The notes: a model not told the origin generated them from the letters alone. DNA of 64,000 nucleotides from Ursus arctos (GCF_023065955.2 NW_026622764.1:78609333-78673332), one strand, 5' to 3'. Shown: positions 34,973 to 46,708, counted from the stretch's first letter. Made by a program: numbers and translations.

Positions 34973-36280
34973 TCTTTTTTTTTTTTTTATTTTCTCTTAT
35001 GCTATGTTAGTCACCGTACAGTACATCCCAAGTTTTTGGTGTAAAGTTCCATGATTCATTCATTACTTGCGTATAACACCCACTACACTATGCAATACGT
35101 GCCCTCCTTAATACCCATCACCGGACTATCCCAATCCCCTACCCCCCTCCCCTCTAAAGCCCTCATTTTGTTTCCCAGAGTCCATAGTCTCTCATGGTTC
35201 ATTCCCCCTTCTGTTTACCCCCATTCCTTCTTCCTTTCTTCTCCAACCTATCTTCCTACTTCTTATGTTCCATAAATGAGTAAAACCATATGATAATTGT
35301 CTTTCTCTGCTTGACTTATTTCACTTAGCATTATCTCCTCCAGTCCCATCCATGTTGCTGCAAATGCTGTGAAATCGTTCTTTCTGATGGCTGAGTAATA
35401 TTCCATTGTATATATGGACAACATCTTAATACAGTCATCTGCTGAAGGGTATCTCGGCTCCTTCCACAATTTCGCTATTGTGGACAATGCTGCTATGAAC
35501 ATTGGGGTGCATATGGCCATTCTATTCACTATGTCTGTATCTTTGGGGTAAATATCTAGTAGTGCAATTGCTGGATCATAGGGTAGCTCAATTTTTAACT
35601 TTTTGAGGGACCTCCACACTGTTTTCCAAAGTGGCTGTACCAACTTGCATTCCCACCAACAGAGTAAGAGGGATCCCCTTTCTCCACATCCTCTTCAACA
35701 TTTGTTGTTTCCTGCCTTCTCCATTTTTGCCAATCTAACTGGCGTAAGGTGGTATCTCAGTGTGGCTTTGATTTGAATTTCCCTGATGGCTAATGATGTT
35801 GAACATTTTTTCGTGTGTCTGTTAGCCATTTGTATGTCTTCATTGGAAAAGTGTCTGTGCATATCTTCTGCCCATTTTATGATTTGATTATTTGTTTCTC
35901 GTGTATTGAGTTTGAGAAGTTCTTTGTAGATCTTGGATACCAGTCTTTTATCTGCAGGGTCATTTGCAAATATCTTCTCCCATTCCGTGGGCTGCCTCTT
36001 AGTTTTTTTGACTGTTTCCTTGGCTGTGCAGAAGCTTTTGATCTTGATGAAGTCCCACAAGTTCATTTTTTCTTTTGTTTCTCTTGCCTTTGGAGATGTG
36101 TCATGAAAAACGTTGCTGTGGCTGATGTCGAAGAGGTTGCTGCCTATGTTCTCCTCTAGGATTTTGATGGATTCCTGTCTCACATCGAGGTCTTTCATCC
36201 ACTTGGAGTTTATCTTTGTGTATGGTGTGAGAGAGTGGTCAAGTTTCATTCTTTTGCATATAGCTGTCCAATTTTCCCAG
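34973..36280 (-). mobile_element. Young carnivore L1, 5'-truncated, minus strand
   Basis: Starts with poly(T) (complement of the poly(A) tail), then the 3' UTR complement (CCGTACAGTACATCCCAAG), then the ORF2 C-terminus on the minus strand: open frames at 35263-35643 ([20 protein letters not shown] at its start) and 35695-36249, the latter in another frame. The L1 stops at 36280 in CCAATTTTCCCAG, where an inverted piece of the same L1 follows. Total about 1.3 kb of an original 6 kb. Confidence 0.9.
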
Positions 36281-36441
36281 CTTCTGCACAGCCAAGGAAA
36301 CAGTCAAAAAAACTAAGAGGCAGCCCACGGAATGGGAGAAGATATTTGCAAATGACCCTGCAGATAAAAGACTGGTATCCAAGATCTACAAAGAACTTCT
36401 CAAACTCAATACACATGAAACAAATAAACAAATCAAAAAAT
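36281..36441 (+). mobile_element. Inverted duplicate of L1 interior joined to the L1 above
   Basis: This 161-bp block is L1 ORF2 in plus orientation and is the near-exact reverse complement of 35875-36034 (about five mismatches, all close to one end). Both arms share a private variant (GACCCTGCAG in place of the usual GACACTACAG-type sequence), so one was copied from the other or from the same template. Its abrupt join to 36280 fits a 5'-inversion event during L1 insertion. Confidence 0.85.
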
Positions 36442-36463
36442 GTTTGTTTATTAAATGTTTATC

Positions 36464-37570
36464 CCCTTTCTCCACATCCTCTCCAACATTTATTGTTTCT
36501 TGCCTTGTTAATTTTTGCCATTCTAACTGGTGTGAGGTGGTATCTCAATGTGGTTTTGATTTGAATTTCCCTGATGGCTAATGATGTTTTACATTTTTTC
36601 ATGTGTCTGTTAGCCATTTGTATGTCTTCTTTGAAGAAGTGTCTGTTCATGTCTTCTGCCCATTTCTTACTGGATGTTGTTTTTGGAGTGTTGAGTTTGA
36701 GAAGTTCTTTGCAGATCTTGGATACCAGCCCTTTATCTGTAGTGTCATTTACAAGTATCTTCTCCCATTCCGTGGACTGCCTCTTTGTTTTCTTGACTGT
36801 TTCCTTTGCTGTGCATTAGCTTTTTATCTTGATGAAGTCCCAAAGTTCATTTTTTTCTTTTGTTTCCCTTGCCTTTGGAGACCTGTCATGAAAGAAGTTG
36901 CTGTGGCCGATATCAAAGAGGTTACTGCCTATGTTCTCCTCTATGATTTTGATGGATTCCTGTCTCACATCGAGGTCTTTTGTCCATTTAGAGTTTATCT
37001 TTGTGCATGGTGTAAAAGAATGGTTGAGTTTCATTCTTCTGTATATAGCTGTCCAATTTTCCCAGCACCATTTATTGAAGAGACTGTCTTTTTTCCATTG
37101 TATATTTTTTCCTGATTTGTCGGAGATTAGTTGACCATGGAGTTGAGGGTCCATATCTGGGCTCTCTCTTCTGTTCCATTGATCTATGTGTCTGTTTTTG
37201 TGGCAGTACCATGCTGTCTTGGTCATCATAGCTTGGTAATGTAGCTTAAAATCAGGCAACATGATGCCCCCAGGTTTGTTTTTTCTTTTTGAACATTCCC
37301 TTGGTGATTTGGGCTCTTTTCTGTTTCCATACAAATTTTAGGATTGTTCATTCCAACTCTTTGAAAAATGCCTTTGGTATTTTGATCGGGGTGGCATTGA
37401 AAATATAGATTGCTCTGGGCAGCATAGACATTTTAACTGTATTTATTCTTCCAATCCATGAGCATGCAATGTTTTTCCATGTTTTTGTGTCTTCTTCAAT
37501 TTCTTTCATAAGTGTTCTGTAGTTCTTTTTAAATATTGCTTCTAGCACACTCCCTTTCTCTCTCATCTCC
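36464..37570 (-). mobile_element. Second L1 ORF2 segment, minus strand
   Basis: Complement of L1 ORF2, parallel to the copy at 35675-36280 but clearly more diverged, and extending further 5' in ORF2 (minus-strand open frames 36816-37334 with KRKNKPGGIMLPDFKLHYQ, and 37348-37566). Its 3' end is missing at the junction with the inverted block. Confidence 0.88.
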
Positions 37571-37740
37571 TGAGACTGTAATTACATGTAGACCTTCTTG
37601 GTGGATTTCCAATCTTTTACCTTCCCTTCTGTGCTTTCCATCTTTTTGTCTCTGCTTTATTCTGAATATTTTTATGTGACCTTCCTTCTCTATTCGGCTG
37701 TATCAATTTTTCTCTTAAACCCATTCACTAGGGTTTCCAT

Positions 37741-37772
<32 letters not shown>

Positions 37773-37860
37773 ATAGTTTTAACTTCCCTGCTGAATTGGT
37801 CATTCTTGCCTTTTACCTCCTTGAACCTGTAAGTATGTTAATTTTATGATCTCTAGCTAG
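37571..37860 (-). mobile_element. Possible old L1-like sequence with TTG repeat
   Basis: T-rich sequence after the L1 break, containing an uninterrupted (TTG)n run of about 10 units at 37741-37772. L1 membership is uncertain. Confidence 0.35.
37741..37772 (+). repeat. (TTG)n trinucleotide repeat
   Basis: About ten consecutive TTG units. The reading of poly-Cys/Val/Leu frames through it has no meaning. Confidence 0.97.
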
Positions 37861-38555
37861 AGATTAATTCCATTCTCTGGATTGCCTGTAGGGCTGTATC
37901 TATTGAAATTATTTCTTTTGTTCATATTGTTGCCTTTCCTCCACATGTGCCTGGTTATATTTGGTGATGAGCAGAGTATTTGCAGAATTGTTTATAGAAA
38001 TAATTTTTGGTTTAGGATGATATTACCTTTCTGAAAAGCAAATTCTATTTGCCTCTGCCAAGTAAGTCTAGGCACTAGCAATTAGAGTTACCTTGGTCCA
38101 GTTTCAAATTATTTAAAGCTCATCAAAGTCCTGCAAGGGCCTATCTATTTATAACCTATCCACACTCCTAGGATATAGTCCTACAGAGTTCCAACATGAA
38201 GATAGACATCCCCTTACCCTTCTGAAGACCCTTGAATCCATTTCCTCCCCCTCTAGCCCCTTGAGGTTTTCTAGACTGTCAGCCATTCCTCTGTTTTATC
38301 AGGAATCAGTACCCCACTTCCCCAGGGAAATGAAGCCGTAAACACTAGGCTTCTTTGGTTTAACCTATTTTCCTCTGGATCTTGACCTTATTGTTCATAT
38401 CTTAATCACCTTTGCATGTCTTGATGCACGTATGTTTCATATTGTGTCTAGTTTTTCTAATTGCTCCCCATAAGTGGATTGTTTGAATAATAGTCTGCCA
38501 TTACCAGAAACAGAATTCCCTTATCATATTTTTAAGATCTGCCTCTGTTGCTGTG
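37861..38555. other. No gene recognised
   Basis: Mixed AT-rich sequence without recognised repeats or coding features. Confidence 0.35.
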
Positions 38556-38559
38556 TATA

Positions 38560-39960
38560 TGTTTAGTCCTTTGATTCTCACTGTAGTCTATGATGAGCGT
38601 CTACTGCATTTTACCTGTTATTCCAGTGATAAACACCCAGATTGCCTTCAACTATTCCACAATTAGTACTACAAAAAAATATTTACATTGTGTTTCCTTA
38701 TAAACTGTGTGGGAATTTGGGGCAACATCTATCCGGGAAGAGATTGCCAGAACATTGGGAATACCTGTATTTCTTTTAATTAAGAGCTTCCGGGTGACTT
38801 GTCCTCAATCCAGGATGATTGCGTCAGTATACTTTCCACCAGCACTATCGCCACACTGTCACCAAAACCTGGAATGTTCCAGCTCCGTAATTTCCATCAA
38901 GTCTAATGGAAATAAAATGATATCAGAAATTTAATTTGCATTTTTCAGGTTAATTTTTCTATTGGATTTCTGTTTTTTTTCTCATTGATTTTCAAAAGTT
39001 CCTTTGGTTTTTAAATAATATCTTTTGTGAGATACAGATATTGCAAATATATTCTCAGTCTGTCATTTAGCTGTCATCCTATTCATAATGTCTAAATTGA
39101 TCAATATTGCTATTTATGACTTGTGCTTTGCACTACTATTTAAAAAGTCATTTATTGTCTTGTTTCTTCTGTATTATGAGCTTTTAATTTTATATTTTTA
39201 CCATTAATTAAGTTTTTAAATCATCTGGAACCCACTTTTGTATAATGTGTTGATAAGGATCCAGTTTCATTTTTCTTTATATAATAATCCAGTTTCCCCA
39301 GCACTAGCTATTGACATTCTACTTTTTCCTCTTTTTTCATTTCTTTTCACTTTAAATAAATTCCTATTTTTTTAATGTCTTACTAACCAGATTTTTGAGT
39401 TTTATCCCCCAACCCTATTTTTCCCAAAATTCTGTGGTTTTTATTGTATGATTTTACATATCAGTGATTTTTAGGAATGCATATGTTGCATTATAGAACT
39501 ACACGTATTTGGAATTTTCCATAATAAAATATTTTTTTAATTTTAATAAAAATGTGAAACAAGTAATTTTTTATTTCAATTTTGCTAGAAGTGTTTTTGT
39601 ATAAGTAAGCATTAAACATTTTAATATGTTCTTTCAGAATTAATTGAGATATCTTTTCAATTATTTCTCTTTTTTGTCTATGATTTGGTGAATTTTATCA
39701 ATAGATTATCTCATGTGGAACCATCCTTGCTTTTCTGGATTAACCATGATGCATTACTTTTAATGGACTGTTGTGTTTGGTTAGCTAATATTTTATTTAA
39801 AGTTTTTGCATCTACTTTCATAAAGGAGATCTGAACCTTATTTGTTGTTGTTGTTGTATTCTGTTATTTGGGTTTGAATCATAGTTATTCTACCCTCAAG
39901 TTGAGCAGTTTTTGTTCTTTTTCTGTTTTCTAGAACAACTTGTGTAAGATATGAATGAAC
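38560..39960 (-). mobile_element. Very old L1 sequence, minus strand
   Basis: Highly decayed complement of L1: 3' UTR/ORF2-tail-like segments at 38630-39310 (ending near CCAGTTTCCCCAGCACTAG) and an RT-region-like segment at 39690-39960 (GTGGAACCATCCTTGCTTTT). The middle (39320-39620) is ambiguous. Probably two fragments of one element. Confidence 0.6.
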
Positions 39961-39997
39961 TGTTCTTTAGAAGATTGATAGCCTCTAATCTGGTCTA

Positions 39998-40127
39998 GGG
40001 TGCCTGGGTGGCTCAGTCAGTTAAGCATCTGACTCTTGATCTCAGGTCAGGTCTTGATCTCAGAGTCATGAGTTCAAGCCCTGTGCTGGGCTCCATGCTG
40101 GTAAGAGATCCTACTTTAAAAAAAAAA
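39998..40127 (+). mobile_element. Short SINEC element (older sub-type)
   Basis: Head GGGTGCCTGGGTGGCTCAG followed by CTCTTGATCTCAGGTCAGG and an early poly(A); it lacks the long CT body of the other type. Flanking repeat TAATCTGGTCT / AATCTGGTCC. First of three SINEs within 0.8 kb. Confidence 0.92.
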
Positions 40128-40364
40128 ATCTGGTCCATGGAACTTGGAGTAGGAAGGTTTTTTTTCTTTTATACTACTATTTTAATTTCTTAAGCCTTTG
40201 TTCAAATTTTCTTTTATGCCAATTTTACCATTTTATATACATTTTTACCATTAAATGTACTTTTTCAGAATTTATTTTATCTAGCTTTTCAGATTTAGAA
40301 TTGAATGGCAAACTGAAACTGTAGCCAAACCTAGAAGGAAAGATATATGCCTCAAAATAGAGAA

Positions 40365-40563
40365 AGGCGCACTTGGGTGGTTCAGTCAGTTCAGCATCCA
40401 GTTCTTGGTTTTGGTTATGGTCATGATCTGGGTGTCCTGGATTGGACCACAGCAGGGAGTCTGCTTGAGACCCTCTCTCCCTCTGCCCCTCCCCCCATAC
40501 TTTCACACAAATGTACTTTTTCTCTCTCTCTCTCAAAAATAAATACATAAATAAAATCTTTTT
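40365..40563 (+). mobile_element. Older SINEC element
   Basis: Diverged head (AGGCGCACTTGGGTGGTTC), CT-rich body, (TC)n run and an AAATAAATACATAAATAAAAT tail. Confidence 0.9.
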
Positions 40564-40575
40564 TAACTAAATAAA

Positions 40576-40800
40576 GGGACACCTGAGTGGTTCAGTTGGT
40601 TAAGCATCTGCCTTCAGCTCAGGTGATCCTGGAGTCCTGAGATCAAGCCCTGTGTCTGGCTCCCGGCTCTGCAGAGAGCCTGCTTCTCTCTCTCCCTCTG
40701 CCTGCCGCTACCCCTGCTCGTGATCTCTCTCTCTGTCAAATAAATACATTAAAATCTTTATAAATAAGTAAGTAAATAAATAAGTAAACAAAATTTTTTA
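40576..40800 (+). mobile_element. SINEC element
   Basis: Head GGGACACCTGAGTGGTTCAG and tail of mixed AAATAAGTAAG units. Flanked by TAACTAAATAAA (40564-40575) and AAACTAAATAAA (40801-40812), so it inserted in or next to the A-rich tail of the preceding SINE. Confidence 0.9.
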
Positions 40801-40859
40801 AAACTAAATAAAATAAAATAAAATGGTTAGAGTAAGTCAAAGCCAAAAAAGAAGCCCTA

Positions 40860-41345
40860 ACATAAAGGAAACAAAGTAATAAATCTAATAACATTAAAAT
40901 ATAAAACTATGCTTCAAAGGACCATCTAGACAATTTGACTTTTCAGACTAGGAAGTAAACCACGTTGATAGAATAAGAAAGATATTTACAGTATCTTGTA
41001 AGTGACAAAGGATTAGTGTAAAAAATGTATAAAGAACTTCTAAAAATAGATAAAAGGAAGACAGACAACAACATACAATGGGTGTATGGTATGAATAGGC
41101 AATTCTCAGAAGCGGAACTAGAATAATCAATAAATATATGAACAAGTGCTCAGCTTCACTGATCATCAAAAGAAGCAACAAAAAATTGGCAGACATTTTA
41201 AGTGTGAACGCCAAATATTGGTGAGGATGTACAGTGTCAGGAATTCTTATAAGTTGCTGGTGGGAGTATAAATTTATACAGGTACTTTGGAGAGTGATTT
41301 GTCAATATCTAGTAAAGTTGAAGATAATTTTCTGTGTATCCTAGA
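40860..41345 (+). mobile_element. Old L1 ORF2 C-terminal fragment, plus strand
   Basis: Decayed ORF2 end in coding orientation: TATAAAGAACTTCTAAAAAT, ATATATGAACAAGTGCTCAG, and TAAGTTGCTGGTGGGAGTAT. Opposite in orientation to the old L1 at 38560-39960. Confidence 0.7.
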
Positions 41346-41761
41346 TAAACTCATCAATATATGCATGAGGGGACAGCCGTGTGTTGGTTGGTGTTTCAAG
41401 GTTTGGTTATAACCAAGGAACACAGAAGAAGCAGGCTTCAGAAGGATACATGCAGTATGGTAGTATTTATGTCAGTGTATAAAACACAAATAATAAAATC
41501 CATAATAGTTTATCTTTGGATATGTATATATTTAGTATTAGTAATATAACAATCCCTTTGGATATATACATATTTAATCAGATTATAGAAAATGCGTGAG
41601 AATACAGGATAATTTTAAGTACAGAGATATACTTCAGGAGAGGAAGATGAGTTCGCATGAAGGGTGGGGCTTCAGATGCACCCATAATATTTTGGGAGAT
41701 CAGCAGAAAATATAGCAAAATGTTAATTACCACTTGTTTAATCTCTGTAATGGCTGCATAG
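41346..41761. other. No gene recognised
   Basis: AT-rich sequence between old L1 and a SINE; a 62-codon frame at 41361-41549 has no domain. Confidence 0.35.
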
Positions 41762-41777
41762 AAGATTTTTCCATTTT

Positions 41778-41969
41778 GGGGCGCCTGGGTGGCTCAGTCG
41801 TTAAGCATCTGCCTTCAGCTCAGGTCATGATCCCAGGGTCCTGGGATAGAGCCCCACATCGGGCTCCCTGCTCAGAGGTAAACCTGCTTGTCCCTCTCCC
41901 ACTCCCCCGCTGGTGTTCCCTCTCTCACTGTGTCTCTCTCTGTCCAATAAATAAAATCTTTAAAAAAAT
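41778..41969 (+). mobile_element. SINEC element, young type
   Basis: Head GGGGCGCCTGGGTGGCTCAG. Target-site duplication AAGATTTTTCCATTTT / AAGATTTTTCCGTTTT (41762-41777 and 41970-41985; one mismatch). Confidence 0.95.
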
Positions 41970-42014
41970 AAGATTTTTCCGTTTTATTTTCTATACTTTT
42001 CTGTATGTTTAGTA

Positions 42015-42135
42015 AATATTCAAAAAATATTTACTGAGCACCTACTAGCTTCAGGCTTTGTTCTGGATGCTTAGAATAGAACAGTGAACAAGGTACACAT
42101 GTTGCCCTACCCTCATGGAGCTTACAGAGTTTAAA
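42015..42135 (+). repeat. Ancient interspersed repeat fragment
   Basis: Contains ATATTTACTGAGCACCTACT, then AGAACAGTGAACAAGGTACA and CCCTCATGGAGCTTACAGAG, a recurrent mammalian repeat motif series whose family I did not assign. Confidence 0.55.
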
Positions 42136-42952
42136 ATGTTTCATAATTAAAATTTTTTAATGCTCAAGATAATTTTTTAAGACCCATTTGGGAGCTATTC
42201 CTTCTATAAAGTTCTAATTATACTTCTAAATCCATCCAACTTCATTTCTCCTTATCCCTGGAATCAGGCACTTAAAAAGCTGTGGATAACAAACACACAT
42301 TCTGGTACAAAACGTTGATAGAGGAGGCTGCAGGGGGCAGGGGGTGTATAGGAACTCACTGTACTTTCTGCTGAGTTTTGCTGTTGCTGTGAATCTAAAA
42401 CTGCTCTTAAAAATAGTCTATTTAAAAGGGAAAAAACTGTGGGGAAGAAAGCTAACTGCTCCTTGTAACATCAGCCTTCATAAATGGAATGTACAGTCTA
42501 AATGAGCTATTGGTCTGCCTCCTATACAAGGTTTCCAACCTAGTGGTTTATACTTTTAAGGTCATAGAATGAGACCTCAGCTCTATAGTTCTGTAAATAG
42601 TCACCTGTGGGAACTGTTTTAATGAATAAACAAGCCTGGCTTCTAATTACTGCATTCACTGAACATATTTTGGGCACCCTTACTTTGTGCAAGACTAGGA
42701 TACGGGACATGGGGACCAGAGAGCAACAAGCAGAGAGACCCCCTGCTCCCAGATGTCCAGCAGTGTTTGTAGTAATAAGTAATAATAACAGCAGCTGTGA
42801 CCATTTGCTGTTCTACCTCCTGCATCGACCATCAAAAGACCCGGACGATGAAGTCCTCAGAGCATTCATGCAAGGACTGTCATGCGCAGGTCTCTGTATC
42901 CAGAGAGGAGGGAGCTGGAGATCCAGGGAGTCAGTAGTGGTTGAAGCATCAG
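42136..42952. other. No gene recognised
   Basis: Includes a 144-codon + frame at 42607-43041 that runs on into the neighbouring SINE, so it is not a gene by itself. Confidence 0.4.
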
Positions 42953-42966
42953 AAAGGGATGGTAAA

Positions 42967-43108
42967 GGGGCACCTGACTGGTTCAGTCACTTAAACGTCC
43001 GACTCTTGATCTCAGCTCAGGTCTTGATCTCAGGGTTGTGAGTTCAAGCCCTATGTTGGGCTACACACCGGGTGTGAAGCCTACTTCAAAAAAAAAAGGA
43101 AAGAAAGG
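42967..43108 (+). mobile_element. Short SINEC element (older sub-type)
   Basis: Head GGGGCACCTGACTGGTTCAG, body CTCTTGATCTCAGCTCAGG, poly(A) with GGAAAG units. Flanked by AAAGGGATGGTAAA (42953-42966) and AAAGGGATGGTACA (from 43109). Same sub-type as 39998. Confidence 0.94.
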
Positions 43109-43121
43109 AAAGGGATGGTAC

Positions 43122-44084
43122 AGAAGGCCCCTAAAAGATGAGCAGGTACCTGCTGGCAGCCTCTTCAACCAGAGGCAATGACCTGAGCAGAGACACAGGG
43201 CCTGCCCAGAAAACGTCAGAGCAGCAGTGCTCAGGAGAAGGAGGGCATGTATGAAGCTACTCATGGATCAGGGGAGATGTTTGAAACCACAAACACGAGT
43301 GAAAGGATAAAGGGGAGGAAGAAAGAGAACGGGAGAAGGCCAAGGGCAGAATCCCAGTACCTGCATTTTGGGGTGTGGACAGCATGGGAGGAGGTAAATA
43401 AGGAACCAGTGCAGTTGTCTTGTGCCACCGGGCCAAGAGTCTGAGTGGGCATGACAGGCATCCTCCATGCTTGGGCCTGCCAGTCTGCCCAGGACTGAAA
43501 ACGAGCACTGCCTGACAATGCAAACCATTGTGTAGCCAGATTAGTGGAAAAGGTTCCCCCATGAAGGACCTGTGTTCACAGCTGGCAGCAGTCGCGGGGC
43601 TTAGCGGATCCTGACTGAGCCAGTGTGCACTTGTCTTAGCACAGACACTGACACATGCAGGCATCAGATTGGGGTTCTGACAGTTCTGTAGGACTTGCCA
43701 CAGGCCGTGCTCTAGAGTCAGTGAGGACCTGTTGCCCTCGGGCCCCCTCTCTCCACACCTCCCAGATGTTCCCGATGTTGTCATCCTTGGCCACGACTGA
43801 GTTCCAGACTTTCCTTGGGTGGATGGCTCATTCTTGAGGACCTGGCCAGTCTCACTTCTACTTCTGAACACAGTGTTTGAAGATGGCCCAGAGAAAAGCA
43901 GAGACCACTAGTGAGAGCCTTGTGTAACCAGAACAAAGGGCTGGAGCGAGGCCTTCCCCTCGGAGCCTCACATGAAGCCGCAGACCTAAAGGATGCCTGC
44001 TAAAGGAGAGCCCCTGGGACCCATGTCTGATAGCTGGAATGGTCTGAGTCAGACATTTGCTCAAGATGTATGGGTACCCAGTGT
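43122..44084. other. No gene recognised
   Basis: GC-moderate sequence with a 204-codon minus-strand frame at 43257-43871. That frame has no domain, is Ser/Pro/Leu-rich without a pattern, and overlaps open frames on the other strand; treated as chance. Confidence 0.4.
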
Positions 44085-44325
44085 GTGTTAGGCCTTGTGC
44101 CAGGTGGTGAGATACAGTTGGAACAAGAAGTTCCTGGCCTTTACAGAAAGTTTACCCTAGTAGAGAACCCAGACCAGTAAAAAGGGCAGGGAAGCATACA
44201 TTACCAGGAATGATTGCAGAGGGTGATGTTAGTATTGCTGTAGACAGAAGTGCTGGGTGCTATAGACATTGAGAAAGGAGGAATCTCACGAGTCTGGGGA
44301 GTCCCAGAAGATATCCCAGGGGACA
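44085..44325 (+). repeat. Ancient interspersed repeat fragment
   Basis: TAGGCCTTGTGCCAGGTGGT, GGCCTTTACAGAAAGTTTAC, then GCTATAGACATTGAGAAAGG: matches the layout of the repeat fragments at 42015 and 49965 (gene-poor, non-coding). Confidence 0.45.
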
Positions 44326-44328
44326 AAT

Positions 44329-45560
44329 GAAAAAGCCACGGCTGGGGTGCCTGGGTGACTCAGTCGGTTAAGCGTCTGCCTTTGGCTCAGGTCATGATCT
44401 CAGGGTCCTGGGATCGAGTCCCTCATCACGCTCCCCACTTAGTGGGAAACCTTCTCCTCCCTCCCCTCTCCCTCTGCCTGCTGCTCCCCTGTTGTGCTCT
44501 CTCTCTCTCTCTCTCTCTCTCTCCCTGTCAAATAAATAAATAAAATCTTTTTAAACATAAAGAAAGAAAAGAAAAGAAAAGAAAAAGCCACAGCTAACAT
44601 CCTACTTAATGGTGAAAGACTGAAAGCTTTCCCCCAAGGTCAGGAGCAAGGTAAGGAGGTTCACATTTACCACTTCCATTCAGCATTGTACTAGAGGTCC
44701 TAGCCAGAGCAAATGAACAAGAAAAAGATACAAAAGGCACCTACATTGGAAAGGAGGAAGTACAACTATCTCTATTCACAGATGACATCATCTTTTATAT
44801 CAAAATTTGAAAGAATACACACACAAGCACACACACACAAAATTAAAGCTAATAAATGAATTCCAGGATACAAGATCACACACAGAATGAGTTTTATTTT
44901 TATCCTTTAGCACTGCACAATTTGAAGTTGAAATTAAGAAATCAGTTCCATTTATAATAGCATCAAAAAGAAAACTTTAAGGAATAAATTTAACAAAAAC
45001 AGTGCAAGACTTATACACTGAAAACTGTAAAACATAACTGAAATAAATTAAAGACCTATCTAGATGGAAAGACATCCCATGATCAACAGATTCAATGCCA
45101 TGCCTATCAAAATCCCAACTGCCTTTTTTGCAGAAATTGAAAGATGCTCTTAAAATTAATTGATACGGAATTGCAAGGGAACCAGAATAGCCAAACAACC
45201 TTGAAAAAGAACGAAGTTAGAGAACTCCTAGTTCCCAATTTCAAAACATAGTACAAAGCTACAGGAATCAAGGCAGTGTAGTACTGGTATAAGATACACA
45301 TATAGGTCAGTGGAATCAACCTGACAGTCCACACAGAGATCATATATGTCTATGCCCAATTAATTTTCAACAGTGTGCTAGGACCATTCCCTGGATGAAG
45401 GAATAGTCTTTCAAGAAATAGTGCTGAGATAACTGGACATCCACACGCAAAACAATATAATTGGGCCCGTACCTCATACCGTATTCAAAAATTAGCTCAA
45501 CATGCATCATGCACCTAAATATAAGAGCTAAAATTTTAAAAGCCTCACTGCACAGGGCAG
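44329..45560 (+). mobile_element. L1 ORF2 fragment, plus strand, split by a SINE
   Basis: Older carnivore/mammal L1 in coding orientation: after the SINE the text continues with ACATCCTACTTAATGGTGAA, ACTAGAGGTCCTAGCCAGAG and the RT active-site region (TTCACAGATGACATCATC near 44776-44793, encoding Phe-Thr-Asp-Asp in one frame). Many stops. No 3' UTR or poly(A) seen, so truncated on both sides. Confidence 0.8.
44344..44580 (+). mobile_element. SINEC element inserted at the edge of L1
   Basis: Head GGGGTGCCTGGGTGACTCAG, long (CT)n run at 44498-44523 and a purine-rich tail with GAAAA units. Target-site duplication GAAAAAGCCACGGCT / GAAAAAGCCACAGCT (44329-44343 and 44581-44595). Confidence 0.95.
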
Positions 45561-46480
45561 GATATGGGAGACATGCCTCCATGGGAGAAAAGCTGCCGAG
45601 GGGCTTTAGCTAACAACTGAAGGAGTCAGTCCTAGGGTGGAGGGAACGAACAAACTAGGACAGTCTTCCCAGCCTTAGGTTGAGCCATTTGAAATCTAAT
45701 CTTGGAGCGACTGGTTAGGCCATTGCTGAGACATTGCAGATACGTGTACTACTACAAGGCAGGAAGGGCAGAGCAATCCAGAGTACGTGCAAAGGAGGGA
45801 CCAGGCTCACTCTGCTGTGCCCACGTCTTCTCTGAGATCCGCATTCTGTCTATATGTAGCAGTACTGTCTCTTTCCCCGGGGGGTGAACAGGCACAGGTG
45901 TTACCAGTTCTCTGTGGGCCGGGAGGTGAACAAGATTCAGAGTCACTTCTGCCTGCCTTCTGTGGCTTTCTCTGAGGGTCTGAGTGGACCTTCCCACAGG
46001 GGGGCCCTTCCTCTGATCCTCACACATGTCTGCTGCTCTGTCTAAACTAGATTCTGCAGTACCAGTGTGCTTGTTCTTGTTCGTGTGTCTGCACTTGTGC
46101 ATTCTGAGTTCCTTCCCCATTCTCTCTCTCTCTCTCTCCAAACCTACCTTTCCCTGGCCATGCTAGCCCATATCTGTCTTTCTTTGCTCCTTTCTGGATT
46201 ACTCATTTGCCCCCACGGTGAGCGGAGACCATCAGCTGTAACATTCCTACTAGGCCTAGACAACTTCTCAGGCAGAGTGTTGTGGTCAGTTATTGATGTG
46301 TATCGTGGACAGTGACAAGACTGTCATTGCCTGTTCTTTCTATTTCCAGCTTGGTTGACATGTTTTGCATTGTTGCCTCATTGTGTGTCATGCATCGGTA
46401 GTTTCATTAGGCAGACTGTCCCATCTTCCATAGATCATAAGAGTATTAGGCACATGGCTGTAGTTCAGGAATGTCTGTAT
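45561..46480. other. No gene recognised
   Basis: Contains a short (CT)n tract at about 46120-46140. Frames of up to 129 codons on both strands lack domains. Confidence 0.4.
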
Positions 46481-46497
46481 GTTACCTTACTGGTTCT

Positions 46498-46693
46498 TTT
46501 TTTTTTTTTAAGATTTTATTTATTTGACAGAGATAGAGAAAGCCAGCGAGAGACGCAACACAAGCAGGGGGAGTGGGAGAGGAAGAAGCAGGCTCACAGT
46601 GGAGGAGCCTGATGTGGGGCTCAATCCCAGAACACTGGGATCACGCCCTGAGCCGAAGGCAGACGCTTAACCACTGTGCCATCCAGGCGCCCC
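46498..46693 (-). mobile_element. SINEC element, minus strand
   Basis: Poly(T), AAGATTTTATTTATTTGACA, body, and the head complement at GCCATCCAGGCGCCCC. Exact 15-bp target-site duplication TACCTTACTGGTTCT at 46482-46496 and 46694-46708. Confidence 0.96.
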
Positions 46694-46708
46694 TACCTTA
46701 CTGGTTCT

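Noticed and set aside
43257..43871. 204-codon minus-strand frame as a gene
   Set aside because: No domain or codon pattern, overlaps open frames in two other frames, no promoter or splice context.
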